Positions 42,486 to 50,038 of a DNA stretch of 64,000 nt are shown piece after piece. The stretch is from NCBI RefSeq assembly GCF_001984175.1, contig NZ_MTQP01000057.1, positions 62,001 through 126,000 of the forward strand, in the 5' to 3' direction. Each line of letters starts with the position of its first letter. Position 1 is the stretch's first letter. The DNA comes from Saccharothrix sp. ALI-22-I. Its GTDB lineage: Bacteria > Actinomycetota > Actinomycetes > Mycobacteriales > Pseudonocardiaceae. The notes below the pieces were generated by a model. It was not told the origin of the DNA. It did no database searches and saw only the letters and a list, made by a program, of their open reading frames with translations. The translations under genes and the position numbers were made by a program.

Positions 42486-43037
42486 ATGGCGGCTCTGTGG
42501 TCCCGGAAACGGGAGGCCGCGGCCGACGAGGCACTGATCCGATCGCTCTACGAGGAGCACGGTCGGGCGCTGCTCGCCTATGCGACGCGGTTGACCGGCG
42601 ATCGGGCGGCGGCCGAGGACGTCGTCCAGGAAACCCTCGTGCGCGCTTGGCGGCACCCGGACGCCCTGGTGAACGGCAAGGGCTCGGTTCGCGGATGGCT
42701 GCTCACGGTGGCGCGCAACATCGTCACGGACCGGATCAGGGCGAAGGCGGCCCGGCCCCAGGAGGTGGCCGAGACACCGACGACCCCGCCGGTGCAACGC
42801 GACCACGCCGATTCGGTGGTGGACTCGATGGTGGTGCTCGAAGCCATGGACCGGCTGTCGTCGGATCACCGCGACGTGCTGATGGAGATCTACTTCCGCG
42901 GCCGAAGCGTGACCGAGGCGGCCGAGGCGTTGGGGGTGCCACCGGGAACGGTGAAGTCGAGATCGCATTACGCGCTGCGGGCGTTGAGAGAGACGTTCGT
43001 CGGACAACAGGTCGCGCTGAAGGGGGTGGCCGGATGA
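42486..43037 (+). CDS. sigK: ECF sigma factor, SigK-like (ECF19 type)
   Basis: 183 residues. ATG 42486 has GAGGAG upstream; longer frames run into the DUF1996 gene. Region 2 shows LIRSLYEEHGRALLAYATRL, DVVQETLVRAWRHP and VRGWLLTVARNIVTDRIRAK. Region 4 shows DRLSSDHRDVLMEIYFRGRS and ALGVPPGTVKSRSHYALRAL. It directs RNA polymerase to its own regulon and is held by the co-transcribed anti-sigma factor (ATGA overlap). The SigK name rests on family feel and the RskA-like partner. Confidence 0.85.
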   Translation: MAALWSRKREAAADEALIRSLYEEHGRALLAYATRLTGDRAAAEDVVQETLVRAWRHPDALVNGKGSVRGWLLTVARNIVTDRIRAKAARPQEVAETPTTPPVQRDHADSVVDSMVVLEAMDRLSSDHRDVLMEIYFRGRSVTEAAEALGVPPGTVKSRSHYALRALRETFVGQQVALKGVAG

Positions 43038-43807
43038 CCACGAATCACGGACCCACGAATCACGGACCCACGAACCACGGACCCACGAACCACGGACCCA
43101 CGAACCACGGACCCACGAACCACGATCCACAGTTGCTCGGCGCCTATGTGTTGGGCGTGCTCGACGAGCGGGAGGTGCGTGCCGTGGAGGACCACTTGGC
43201 GTCCTGCGCGCGGTGCCGCGCCGAGTTGGCCGAGCTGCGGGTGATGGAAGACGCCATGGGTGACGTGCCGGCCGAGGCGCTGCTCGACGGGCCACCCGAG
43301 GGCGGTGACCTGCTGTTGCAGCGGACTCTGCGGCAGGTGCGGTCCGAACGCGCGGGTCAGGTGCGTCGTCGTCAGGTCGGTATCGGATTGGTCGCGGCGG
43401 CCGTGGTCGCGGTCGTGCTGGGCGGGGGTTTCGCGGTCGGCAGGGGGACCGCGCCGGACGTGAGTGCTGTGCAGACGTCCACGCCGCCCGCGCCGCCGGC
43501 CGGGACGATGCTCGGTTCGGCCACTGACCCGGAGACCGGCGCGCGGATGACCGTGCAGGTCAAGCCCGCTGCCGGGTGGGTACGGGTGAACGCGTCCGTC
43601 GCGGGTATCGCGCAGAACGAGAAGTGCAAGCTGTTCGTCGTCGCCAAGGACGGCAGCAGGCAGGAGGCGGGCAGCTGGCTGGTGTCGGCGACCGGTGAGC
43701 AGGACGGCACCAACCTCGACGGCTCGGCGCTCATCGCGCCCGGTGACGTCGCGGCGATCGAGGTGCGCAACTTCGAGGGCGAGCAGATCGTCACCGTGCC
43801 CGTGTAG
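43034..43807 (+). CDS. rskA: anti-sigma-K factor (RskA-like, zinc anti-sigma domain)
   Basis: 257 residues. The N-terminus is a run of six TNHGP/TNHDP pentapeptides from a 15-bp DNA repeat. Next is the zinc anti-sigma domain (LGAYVLGVLDEREVRAVEDH, then LASCARC: the HxxxCxxC triad). A membrane helix follows (GIGLVAAAVVAVVLGGGFAV), and an extracytoplasmic RskA domain (AGWVRVNASVAGIAQNEKCK). It binds the sigma factor until signalled, usually by regulated proteolysis. A hairpin terminator follows. Confidence 0.9.
   Translation: MTTNHGPTNHGPTNHGPTNHGPTNHGPTNHDPQLLGAYVLGVLDEREVRAVEDHLASCARCRAELAELRVMEDAMGDVPAEALLDGPPEGGDLLLQRTLRQVRSERAGQVRRRQVGIGLVAAAVVAVVLGGGFAVGRGTAPDVSAVQTSTPPAPPAGTMLGSATDPETGARMTVQVKPAAGWVRVNASVAGIAQNEKCKLFVVAKDGSRQEAGSWLVSATGEQDGTNLDGSALIAPGDVAAIEVRNFEGEQIVTVPV
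43040..43129 (+). repeat. 15-bp tandem repeat at the anti-sigma N-terminus, 6 units
   Basis: Six 15-bp units (ACGAATCACGGACCC or ACGAACCACGGACCC, the last degenerate) encode TNHGP. Near identity at DNA level points to recent expansion. Copy changes keep the frame. Confidence 0.93.
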
Positions 43808-43840
43808 GCGGCGTGTCAGTCTGATTCGGGCTTGTCCCGG

Positions 43841-43890
43841 GGGAGGGCAGTCCTCGTGCGCGTTCATCGCGCACGGGGACTCCCGTTCTT
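43841..43890 (+). terminator. strong hairpin after sigma/anti-sigma operon
   Basis: GTCCTCGTGCGCG pairs with CGCGCACGGGGAC (13 bp, one wobble; loop TTCAT), flanked by GGGA/TCCC and followed by GTTCTT. It separates the convergent sigK operon and quinone oxidoreductase gene and could serve both. Just after it the last bases of the oxidoreductase gene are duplicated (CACGGCTTGAGCACG occurs near 43891 and again at its stop). Confidence 0.8.
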
Positions 43891-43909
43891 CACGGCTTGA
43901 GCACGGTCT

Positions 43910-44866
43910 TTACGGCTTGAGCACGACCTTGCCCACGGTGGCGCGGCTCTCCAGCGCGGTGTGCGCCTTGGCGGCTTCGCTGAGCTGGAACGTCGTGGTC
44001 AGCGGGGTGAGGCGCTGGTCGGCGAGGGCGCGCAGCGACAGGTCTTCGAGTCCCCGCAGGTTCGTGCCCTTCATCATCCGAGGTCCGACCGCGACCGTCG
44101 CGGTGATGCCCAGGCGGTAGAGGTCGGCGGTCTCGATGCGGGTGGGTTCGCCCGCGGACCAGCCGTACATGATGATCCGGCCGCCGATGCCCAGCAGTTC
44201 CAGGGCTTTGCGGCCGGGTTCGCCGCCGACGCCGTCGAGCACCACGGTCACCTCGCCGATCCCGTCGGACCAGTCCGGCCGGGTGTAGTCGGCCACGACG
44301 TCCGCGCCCAGCTCCCGGACCAGGTCCAGCTTGGCGGTGCTCGCCACGCCGACCACCTTGGCCCCGATCGCCTTGGCCTCCTGCACGAACAACGCGCCCA
44401 ACCCGCCGGCGGCCGACGTCACCAGCACCACGTCGTCCGCGGTGATCTCGGCGATGCGCAGCACGCCGATGCCGGTGCGGCCGGTGCCGATCATGGCCAC
44501 CGCGGCGTCGTCGGACACGTGGTCGGGCAGTTCGTGCAGCGACGCGGCGTTCGCCACGGCGAGTTCCGCGTACCCGCCGCTGGCTTGGCCGAGGTGGGCG
44601 GTGACCCGCTTGCCCAGCCAGCGCGCTTCGACCCCGTCACCGAGCTTGGTGACGACGCCGGCGACCTCCCGACCGGGCGTCATGGGCAGCGCGGGCAGTG
44701 GGAACGGCCCACCGTGCTCGCCTCGGCGGATCGCCGTGTCGAGCAGGTGTACCCCCGCCGCCGACACCGTGATCCGCACCTGGCCGGGGCCTGGCTCCGG
44801 GTCGGGCGTCTCCTCGTACCGCAGTGTCTCGGCCGGGCCGAACTCGTGCTGGCGGATGGCGTGCAT
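43910..44866 (-). CDS. zinc-independent quinone oxidoreductase (MDR family)
   Basis: 318 residues. ATG 44866 follows GAGGGGACTACGAG. The MDR fold shows MHAIRQHEFGPAETLRYEET, ITVSAAGVHLLDTAIRRGEH, VLVTSAAGGLGALFVQEAKA (the AxxGxxG cofactor motif) and VVLDGVGGEPGRKALELLG. No structural or catalytic zinc ligands are seen. It likely performs NADPH-dependent quinone or enone reduction. It gives an intact comparison for the relic at 33067. Confidence 0.92.
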   Translation of the reverse strand: MHAIRQHEFGPAETLRYEETPDPEPGPGQVRITVSAAGVHLLDTAIRRGEHGGPFPLPALPMTPGREVAGVVTKLGDGVEARWLGKRVTAHLGQASGGYAELAVANAASLHELPDHVSDDAAVAMIGTGRTGIGVLRIAEITADDVVLVTSAAGGLGALFVQEAKAIGAKVVGVASTAKLDLVRELGADVVADYTRPDWSDGIGEVTVVLDGVGGEPGRKALELLGIGGRIIMYGWSAGEPTRIETADLYRLGITATVAVGPRMMKGTNLRGLEDLSLRALADQRLTPLTTTFQLSEAAKAHTALESRATVGKVVLKP

Positions 44867-45034
44867 CTCGTAGTCCCCTCTGTTGTGTGTGTCCGCCACG
44901 CTAGGAGTTCGAGTTAAGTCGAGGTCAAGCGATCTTGGTGTGACGGGCGGCCAGTCGGGTGGCCAGTCGGGTGGGTGTCTGCGCGTCGGTGAGGGGCGAA
45001 GCACTTCGAGGGGTGGACTTCGCGGGTTGGGTCC

Positions 45035-45099
45035 GGCTCGATTTGACATGGGGCCCTTACGACCAGCCTATGGCACCCGAACCCATGTCAAATCGAGCC
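45035..45099. repeat. 18-bp perfect inverted repeat with 29-nt loop
   Basis: GGCTCGATTTGACATGGG at 45035-45052 is exactly inverted at 45082-45099. The loop begins GGCCCTTAC. No U-tract follows and no gene ends nearby, so a plain terminator is unlikely. Confidence 0.9.
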
Positions 45100-45169
45100 T
45101 CGTCGGCCACCTGCGGGTCCGTTGTGGACGCGGGGGATGACTGGCCTCGTCGGCCACCTGCGGGTCCGT
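45097..45169. repeat. 26-bp direct repeat pair, 47-bp offset
   Basis: The sequence at 45097-45122 recurs exactly at 45144-45169 (starts GCCTCGTCGGCCACCTGCGG). Its first copy overlaps the right arm of the inverted repeat, so the structures may have arisen together. Confidence 0.92.
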
Positions 45170-45340
45170 CGGGGTCCGGTGGGGGCCGTCGAGGGGTGAG
45201 TCTGGCGGCCGGGCCGGTGAACCTCGTCATGTGGCTGATGGTAATTCGCGTACGTCGTAATTCCTTTGACCTCAAGGGGTCTGCGGAGCGATAGTAATCC
45301 CGATACCGCAGGGTGTTCGGCTACCTCGAAGGGGATCTTC

Positions 45341-45412
45341 GTGAACAGCAGGGAGAGTGAGTGGAACGGCTCGGCCACGTGGGTGTCCCGTGGCCTGGGT
45401 CAGCGTTCCTGA
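45341..45412 (+). other. possible 23-residue ORF
   Basis: GTG 45341 with AAGGGGAT upstream opens MNSRESEWNGSATWVSRGLG and stops at 45412. There is no homology clue. It is reported only because the ribosome site and spacing look real. Confidence 0.2.
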
Positions 45413-45658
45413 CCTGCCCGTACGTCGGTTCCGGCGAGACGGCGCGGAATTATTCGAAAACCGTATCGGCTGATTTGCCGCGGTGATCGGCAGGTATTTC
45501 CGCGCGGCATGGCGGCCCGGCCTTCATGGGGTGGGTCGGGGCGGATAAACCCCGGCACGACGGGGAGTGGTGACTCCTGTCGGGAACGGGGGGCGGGTTC
45601 GTGCGCCCGTCCCCTTACTCCATTTGGCCTATCGGTGCGGGGTCAATCGTCTGAACCT

Positions 45659-45684
45659 GTTTGCCTTTCCGGGTGGATGGGTAG
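45659..45684 (+). promoter_or_regulatory. SigF/SigB-type promoter candidate
   Basis: GTTT, sixteen bases, GGGTAG, 58 bp before the DUF4383 gene. This matches the actinobacterial stress-sigma pattern GTTT-N15-17-GGGTA. Similar elements lie at 48193 and 51286, and a SigF-type factor is encoded at 51809. Confidence 0.6.
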
Positions 45685-45741
45685 TCGGTGGTCGTCCGGA
45701 GCCCGGTAGACGGGCTCGTAGTCCTGGAGTTGGAGGGCGAG

Positions 45742-46458
45742 ATGTCCCACCACTCGACCGTCGGTCGCGTCAAGGTCGCGGGTGTCCAACCCGCCCAGGT
45801 GCTGGCAGGCCTGGTCGGCCTGGTCTTCCTCGCGTTGGGTGTGCTGGGCTTCGTGCGCACCGGTTTCGGTGACTTCGCGGGCGACCAGCACGCGATGTTG
45901 CTCGGGTTCACGCTGAACCCGCTGCACAACGTGGTCCACTTGGCGTTCGGTGTGCTCGGCCTGCTCATGGCGAGCAGTTCCGGTCTGGCCCGGCTCTACG
46001 GGTGGATCCTGTTCATCGGTTACGGCGCGGTACTGCTCTGGGGTCTGGCCCTGGCCGGGGTCTTCTCCACCAACCCGGTCGAACGCCTGGGCAACCCGCT
46101 GGCGCTCAACGTCAACGACAACTGGCTGCACCTCGGCCTCGCCGCCGTGGGTCTGCTGATCGCGGTGCTGCCCGCGCGGCGCAAGATCGTCCTGCCGGAG
46201 ACGGTGGAAGATGAGCGTGCCGGGGAACCGGCCGGGGCACCGGTTTCGGACCGGCGTTCCGACCAGGGCCGGTACGAGCGGGACGCGAGCATTCGCGACC
46301 CGCGGGCCGATCCGGCGACGCAGGAGATGCCGACTCAGCGCGTCGACTCGCGGCACGACGAGCGGGTCGAGTCGATGGACCCGACCGTGAGTCCGCGGCC
46401 GGTCCAGCCGGTTGACCCGGCCATCGCCGAACAGCACAAGGCGCGTTTCACGCGCTGA
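45742..46458 (+). CDS. DUF4383 membrane protein
   Basis: 238 residues. ATG 45742 has GGAGG at 45732-45736. Four predicted helices: VLAGLVGLVFLALGVLGFV, the region around LGFTLNPLHNVVHLAFGVLG, YGWILFIGYGAVLLWGLALA and LHLGLAAVGLLIAVLP. The NPLHNxVH segment is the DUF4383 signature. The C-terminal 85 residues are a charged soluble tail. Function unknown; members are often in stress-sigma regulons, which fits the promoter upstream. Confidence 0.9.
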   Translation: MSHHSTVGRVKVAGVQPAQVLAGLVGLVFLALGVLGFVRTGFGDFAGDQHAMLLGFTLNPLHNVVHLAFGVLGLLMASSSGLARLYGWILFIGYGAVLLWGLALAGVFSTNPVERLGNPLALNVNDNWLHLGLAAVGLLIAVLPARRKIVLPETVEDERAGEPAGAPVSDRRSDQGRYERDASIRDPRADPATQEMPTQRVDSRHDERVESMDPTVSPRPVQPVDPAIAEQHKARFTR

Positions 46459-46468
46459 CGACGTAACC

Positions 46469-46516
46469 GACACAGCGGTGCACGGTCCGAAGTGGACCGT
46501 GCACCGCTGCTGTGTC
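46469..46516. terminator. bidirectional terminator between convergent genes
   Basis: A long stem pairs GCGGTGCACGGTCC with GGACCGTGCACCGC and continues through GACACA/TGTGTC past a 3-nt bulge. The loop is GAAGT or similar. It sits between the convergent DUF4383 and aldo-keto reductase genes. Confidence 0.85.
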
Positions 46517-46525
46517 GAGGCGGGG

Positions 46526-47470
46526 TCAGGCTGCGGAGTTCATTCGCTGGACCTGGTCGTCATCCAGTTCGATCTCCAGTGCGCCCAGCGACTCCTCCAA
46601 CTGTTCCATCCGGGTGGCCCCCACCAGCGGGATGATGTTCTTGCGCATCAGCCATGCCAGTACGACCTGGTTGACCGTCGCGCCGAGTTCCCCGGCGACC
46701 TCGTGCAGCACCGCGAGTCGTTGCGTGGTGCCCGGGTGGTTGTAGTGCTCGGCCAGTGGCTTGTCGCGGTACTGACCGAACAGCAGTGACGTGTAGGCCA
46801 CCAGGGTCACGTCACCCTCGGCCGTCGCGTAGTCGAACAGTTCGTCGGTCATGTGGACGTGACCGGCCTCCGGCAGGGTCACGCCCGGTCGCGGCTGGAG
46901 GTAGCTGTAGCGCTGCTGCATCGCCGTGTAGAGGGGCCACCCGTTGGCTCGGGACACCGCCCGTGCCCGTTCCAGTCGCCACGTTGAGTGGTTGCTGGCC
47001 CCGATCTCCCGCACGGTGCCCGCCTCCACCAGGGACGCGAACCCGCCGAGTGTGTCCTCCAGCGTGACGCTGCGGTCCTCGATGTGGCTGTAGTAGAGGT
47101 CGATGCGGTCGGTGCCCAAGCGCTTCAGGCTGGCCTCGGCGGCGGCACGGATCGTGTCGCCGGACAGGCCCTCGGCGGTTTCCAGGCCGGTGCCGGGGAT
47201 CGACGGTCGGGCGCCGACTTTGGTGGCGACCACGACGTCGTCGCGGTTGGCCCGGGCGGCCAGCCAGCGGCCGACCATCTCCTCGCTCTCGTCGCCGGTT
47301 CCGCCGTCCCAGAACATGTAGTTGTTCGACGTGTCCAGGAGCGTGCCGCCCGCCTCGACGAAGCGGTCCATGATCGCGAACGAGGTCTGTTCGTCCACGA
47401 CCTTGCCGAACGGCATGGCGCCCAGTGCCAGGGCGCTGACCTCGAGTGAACCGATGTGCTGTCGCTGCAT
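46526..47470 (-). CDS. aldo/keto reductase
   Basis: 314 residues, start MQRQHIGSLEVSALALG. The TIM barrel shows LDTSNNYMFWDG (catalytic Asp and Tyr), VVVATKVGAR (catalytic Lys), RIDLYYSHIED (His) and a C-terminal NADPH site (IIPLVGATRMEQLEESLGAL). It reduces aldehydes or ketones with NADPH. A MerR-type promoter lies directly upstream, and the leader is only a few bases long, suggesting a leaderless mRNA. Confidence 0.94.
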   Translation of the reverse strand: MQRQHIGSLEVSALALGAMPFGKVVDEQTSFAIMDRFVEAGGTLLDTSNNYMFWDGGTGDESEEMVGRWLAARANRDDVVVATKVGARPSIPGTGLETAEGLSGDTIRAAAEASLKRLGTDRIDLYYSHIEDRSVTLEDTLGGFASLVEAGTVREIGASNHSTWRLERARAVSRANGWPLYTAMQQRYSYLQPRPGVTLPEAGHVHMTDELFDYATAEGDVTLVAYTSLLFGQYRDKPLAEHYNHPGTTQRLAVLHEVAGELGATVNQVVLAWLMRKNIIPLVGATRMEQLEESLGALEIELDDDQVQRMNSAA

Positions 47471-47477
47471 GTGGGCA

Positions 47478-47508
47478 AGCCTGGATGCTGGACCGCGCTC
47501 CAGGTCAA
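47478..47508 (-). promoter_or_regulatory. MerR-type promoter/operator of aldo/keto reductase
   Basis: On the minus strand, TTGACC (47508-47503) is followed 19 bp later by CAGGCT (47483-47478). The long spacer holds a dyad CTGGA-N6-TCCAG (47488-47503). A 19-bp spacer with a central dyad is the MerR-activated design. Seven bases separate the -10 from the ATG. Confidence 0.65.
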
Positions 47509-47542
47509 GCCCTCACAGGTGGACCTGGCATCCTTGACAGCG

Positions 47543-48199
47543 ATGTCGACGATCACGAAGTGGGCTCCCGCCGTGTTGGCGCTGGTCCTGGTGGCCAGTC
47601 CCGGCGTGTGGCGCTACAGCAGGCACGTCATCACCATCGCGCACGAGGCCGGGCACGCCCTCGTCGCGCTGCTCACCGGCCGCAGGCTGGAGGGCATCAA
47701 GCTGAACTCGGACACGTCCGGGGTCACGGTGTCGCGCGGACGGCCCACCGGGGTCGCCGTGGTGCTCATGTACTTCGCCGGGTACGTCACGCCGTCCCTG
47801 CTCGGGCTGGGTGCGGCGGCGCTGGTGACGGCCGAGCAGGTCCGGCCGTTGCTGTGGGCGACGGTGGGGTTGCTGACCGCGATGCTGATCATGATCCGGA
47901 ACGCGTTCGGCGTGTTGTCGGTCGTGCTGACCGGCGCGGTGATGTTCGCGGTGTCCTGGTACGCCACGGCCGAGTGGCAGGCGTCGTTCGCGCTGTTCGT
48001 GACGTGGTTCCTGCTGTTGGGCGGCGTGCGACCGGTGGGCGAGTTGCAGAGCAGGCGGGCGCGTGGGCGTGCTCCGCAGTCCGACGCCGACCAGCTGGCC
48101 CGGATCACCCGGGTGCCCGGCCTGGTGTGGGTGCTGCTGTTCGCCGTCGTGACCATCGGGACGCTCCTGCTGGGCGGACGGATGCTCCTGCCGCTTTAG
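47543..48199 (+). CDS. M50B-like membrane metalloprotease
   Basis: 218 residues, ATG 47543. The first segment is hydrophobic (WAPAVLALVLVASPGVW). The zinc motif HEAGHALVALLTGRR (HExxH) follows near residue 34. Five or so further hydrophobic segments include VVLMYFAGYVTPSLLGLGAA, ATVGLLTAMLIMIRN and SFALFVTWFLLLGGV. This is the small M50B-like family; substrates are unknown. It is divergent from the aldo/keto reductase with only 72 bp between. Confidence 0.88.
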   Translation: MSTITKWAPAVLALVLVASPGVWRYSRHVITIAHEAGHALVALLTGRRLEGIKLNSDTSGVTVSRGRPTGVAVVLMYFAGYVTPSLLGLGAAALVTAEQVRPLLWATVGLLTAMLIMIRNAFGVLSVVLTGAVMFAVSWYATAEWQASFALFVTWFLLLGGVRPVGELQSRRARGRAPQSDADQLARITRVPGLVWVLLFAVVTIGTLLLGGRMLLPL

Positions 48200-48218
48200 C
48201 CGTGGGTGGGTCGGGTAA
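48193..48218 (+). promoter_or_regulatory. SigF-like promoter candidate before pyruvate-oxidase-like gene
   Basis: GCTTT, fifteen bases, GGGTAA, 27 bp before the next ATG. The -35 part is weaker than at 45659 and 51286. Confidence 0.45.
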
Positions 48219-48244
48219 CCCCTGCCTTTCGAGGGAGGACACCC

Positions 48245-50029
48245 ATGACCACCACCGTCGCCGATTACGTGCTGCGCCGCCTCCGTGACTGGGGCGTCGA
48301 CCACGTCTTCGCCTATCCGGGTGACGGCATCAACGGGCTGGTCGCGGCCTTCGGGCGCAGCGACGACCAGCCGAGGTTCATCCAGTCGCGGCACGAGGAG
48401 ATGTCCGCGCTCGAAGCCGTCGGCTACGCGAAGTTCAGCGGCAGGGTCGGCGTGTGCCTGGCCACGTCCGGGCCCGGTGCGATCCACCTGCTCAACGGCC
48501 TGTACGACGCCAAGCTCGACCACGTGCCGGTGGTCGCGATCGTCGGGCAGACCGCCCGCACCGCCATCGGCGGCAGCTACCAGCAGGAAGTGGACCTGCA
48601 CGCGCTGTTCAAGGACGTCGCGTCGGAGTACCTGGTCGACGTGACCGTGCCCGAGCAGCTGCCGAACGCGCTGGACCGGGCCATCCGGACCGCCGAGGCG
48701 CAGCGCGCGCCGACCGCGTTGATCATCCCGGCGGACGTGCAGGAGCTGGAGTACTCGCCGCCCGAGCACGCGTTCAAGCACGTGCCGTCCAGCCCGCCGA
48801 GCCATTCGTGGGCGACCGCCGTGCCGTCCGAGGAGGACGTGCGGCGGGCGGTGGAGGTGCTCAACGCGGGGGAGCGGGTGGCGGTCCTGGTCGGACAGGG
48901 TGCCAGGGGTGCCGCCGACGAGGTGCGCGAGATCGCCGACGTGCTCGGCGCGGGCGTGGCGAAGGCGTTGCTGGGCAAGGACGTGCTGTCCGACGACGAG
49001 CCGTGGGTGACCGGTTCGATCGGGCTGCTGGGCACCCGGCCGAGCTACGAGCTGATGCGCGACTGCGACACGCTGCTGATCGTCGGCTCCAGCTTCCCGT
49101 ACTCGCAGTTCCTGCCCGAGTTCGGGTCCGCGCGGGCGGTGCAGGTCGACGTGGACGGCCGGATGATCGGCATGCGCTACCCGACCGAGGTCAACCTGGT
49201 CGGTGACGCCGGGGCGACGTTGCGGGCGATGCTGCCGGGGTTGCGGCGCAAGCAGGACCGGTCGTGGCGGGAGGCGGTGGAGCGCAACGTCGGCGAGTGG
49301 TGGGAGACCCTGCGCGCGCAGTCCTTTGTGGACGCCTCGCCGGTGAACCCGATGCGGATCGTGTGGGAGCTGTCGCCCCGGCTGCCCCAGGACGCGATCG
49401 TCACCGCCGACTCCGGCTCGGCGGCCAACTGGTACGCGCGGCTGGTGAAGATGCGTGGAGGGATGCGCGGGTCGCTGTCGGGCACGCTGGCCACCATGGG
49501 CGCGGGCGTGCCGTACGCGATCGGCGCGAAGTTCGCCCACCCGGACCGGCCGGTGGTGGCGCTCGTCGGCGACGGCGCGATGCAGATGAACGGGCTCGCC
49601 GAGTTGATCACCATCGCCCGCTACCACGGCGAGTGGGCCGACCCGCGGTGCGTGGTGTGCGTGCTGCACAACAACGATCTCAACCAGGTGACCTGGGAAC
49701 TGCGGGCCATGGGCGGCGCGCCGAAGTTCGAGCAGTCCCAGGTGCTGCCCGATGTCGGGTACGCGGCGTTCGCCCGGTCGATCGGGCTGGAGGGCATCGA
49801 CGTGGACGACCCGGCGGACCTCGGCCCGGCGTGGGACCGGGCGTTGTCCGCGTCCGGGCCCGTGGTGCTGGACGTGCGGTGCGACCCGAGCATGCCGCCG
49901 ATCCCGCCGCACACCACGTTCGAGCAGACCAAGGCCACCGCCGAGGCGATGCTGAAGGGCGACCCGGACGCGTGGGACGTGGTCAAGCGCGGCGTGCGGA
50001 GCAAGGTTCAGGAAATCCTGCACGGGTAA
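48245..50029 (+). CDS. thiamine-diphosphate enzyme, pyruvate oxidase/dehydrogenase (PoxB-like)
   Basis: 594 residues, ATG 48245 with GAGGGAGG upstream. The N-terminal domain holds VFAYPGDGINGLVAAFGRSD and the activating Glu in SRHEEMSALEAVGYAKF. The middle is an FAD/DHS-like domain (SFPYSQFLPEFGSARAVQVD). The C-terminal ThDP motif is VGDGAMQMNGLAELITIARY with NNDLNQVTWE. The likely reaction is oxidative decarboxylation of pyruvate to acetate. It is 9 bp before the LLM oxidoreductase gene, so probably one transcript under stress control. Confidence 0.9.
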   Translation: MTTTVADYVLRRLRDWGVDHVFAYPGDGINGLVAAFGRSDDQPRFIQSRHEEMSALEAVGYAKFSGRVGVCLATSGPGAIHLLNGLYDAKLDHVPVVAIVGQTARTAIGGSYQQEVDLHALFKDVASEYLVDVTVPEQLPNALDRAIRTAEAQRAPTALIIPADVQELEYSPPEHAFKHVPSSPPSHSWATAVPSEEDVRRAVEVLNAGERVAVLVGQGARGAADEVREIADVLGAGVAKALLGKDVLSDDEPWVTGSIGLLGTRPSYELMRDCDTLLIVGSSFPYSQFLPEFGSARAVQVDVDGRMIGMRYPTEVNLVGDAGATLRAMLPGLRRKQDRSWREAVERNVGEWWETLRAQSFVDASPVNPMRIVWELSPRLPQDAIVTADSGSAANWYARLVKMRGGMRGSLSGTLATMGAGVPYAIGAKFAHPDRPVVALVGDGAMQMNGLAELITIARYHGEWADPRCVVCVLHNNDLNQVTWELRAMGGAPKFEQSQVLPDVGYAAFARSIGLEGIDVDDPADLGPAWDRALSASGPVVLDVRCDPSMPPIPPHTTFEQTKATAEAMLKGDPDAWDVVKRGVRSKVQEILHG

Positions 50030-50038
50030 CCGTCCGCC

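Larger units (their letters stand above)
44867..45741. other. 875-bp region without a recognisable gene, rich in repeats
   Basis: It contains a 13-bp tandem duplication near 44949-44972, an 18-bp perfect inverted repeat (45035/45082), 26-bp direct repeats (45097/45144), a possible 23-codon ORF (45341) and a SigF-like promoter at the right end. No frame resembles a known protein. Confidence 0.6.

Noticed and set aside
44867-45741. Insertion-sequence remnant
   Set aside because: The 18-bp inverted repeat is only 65 bp across and no transposase fragment or target duplication is visible, so I list only the repeats.
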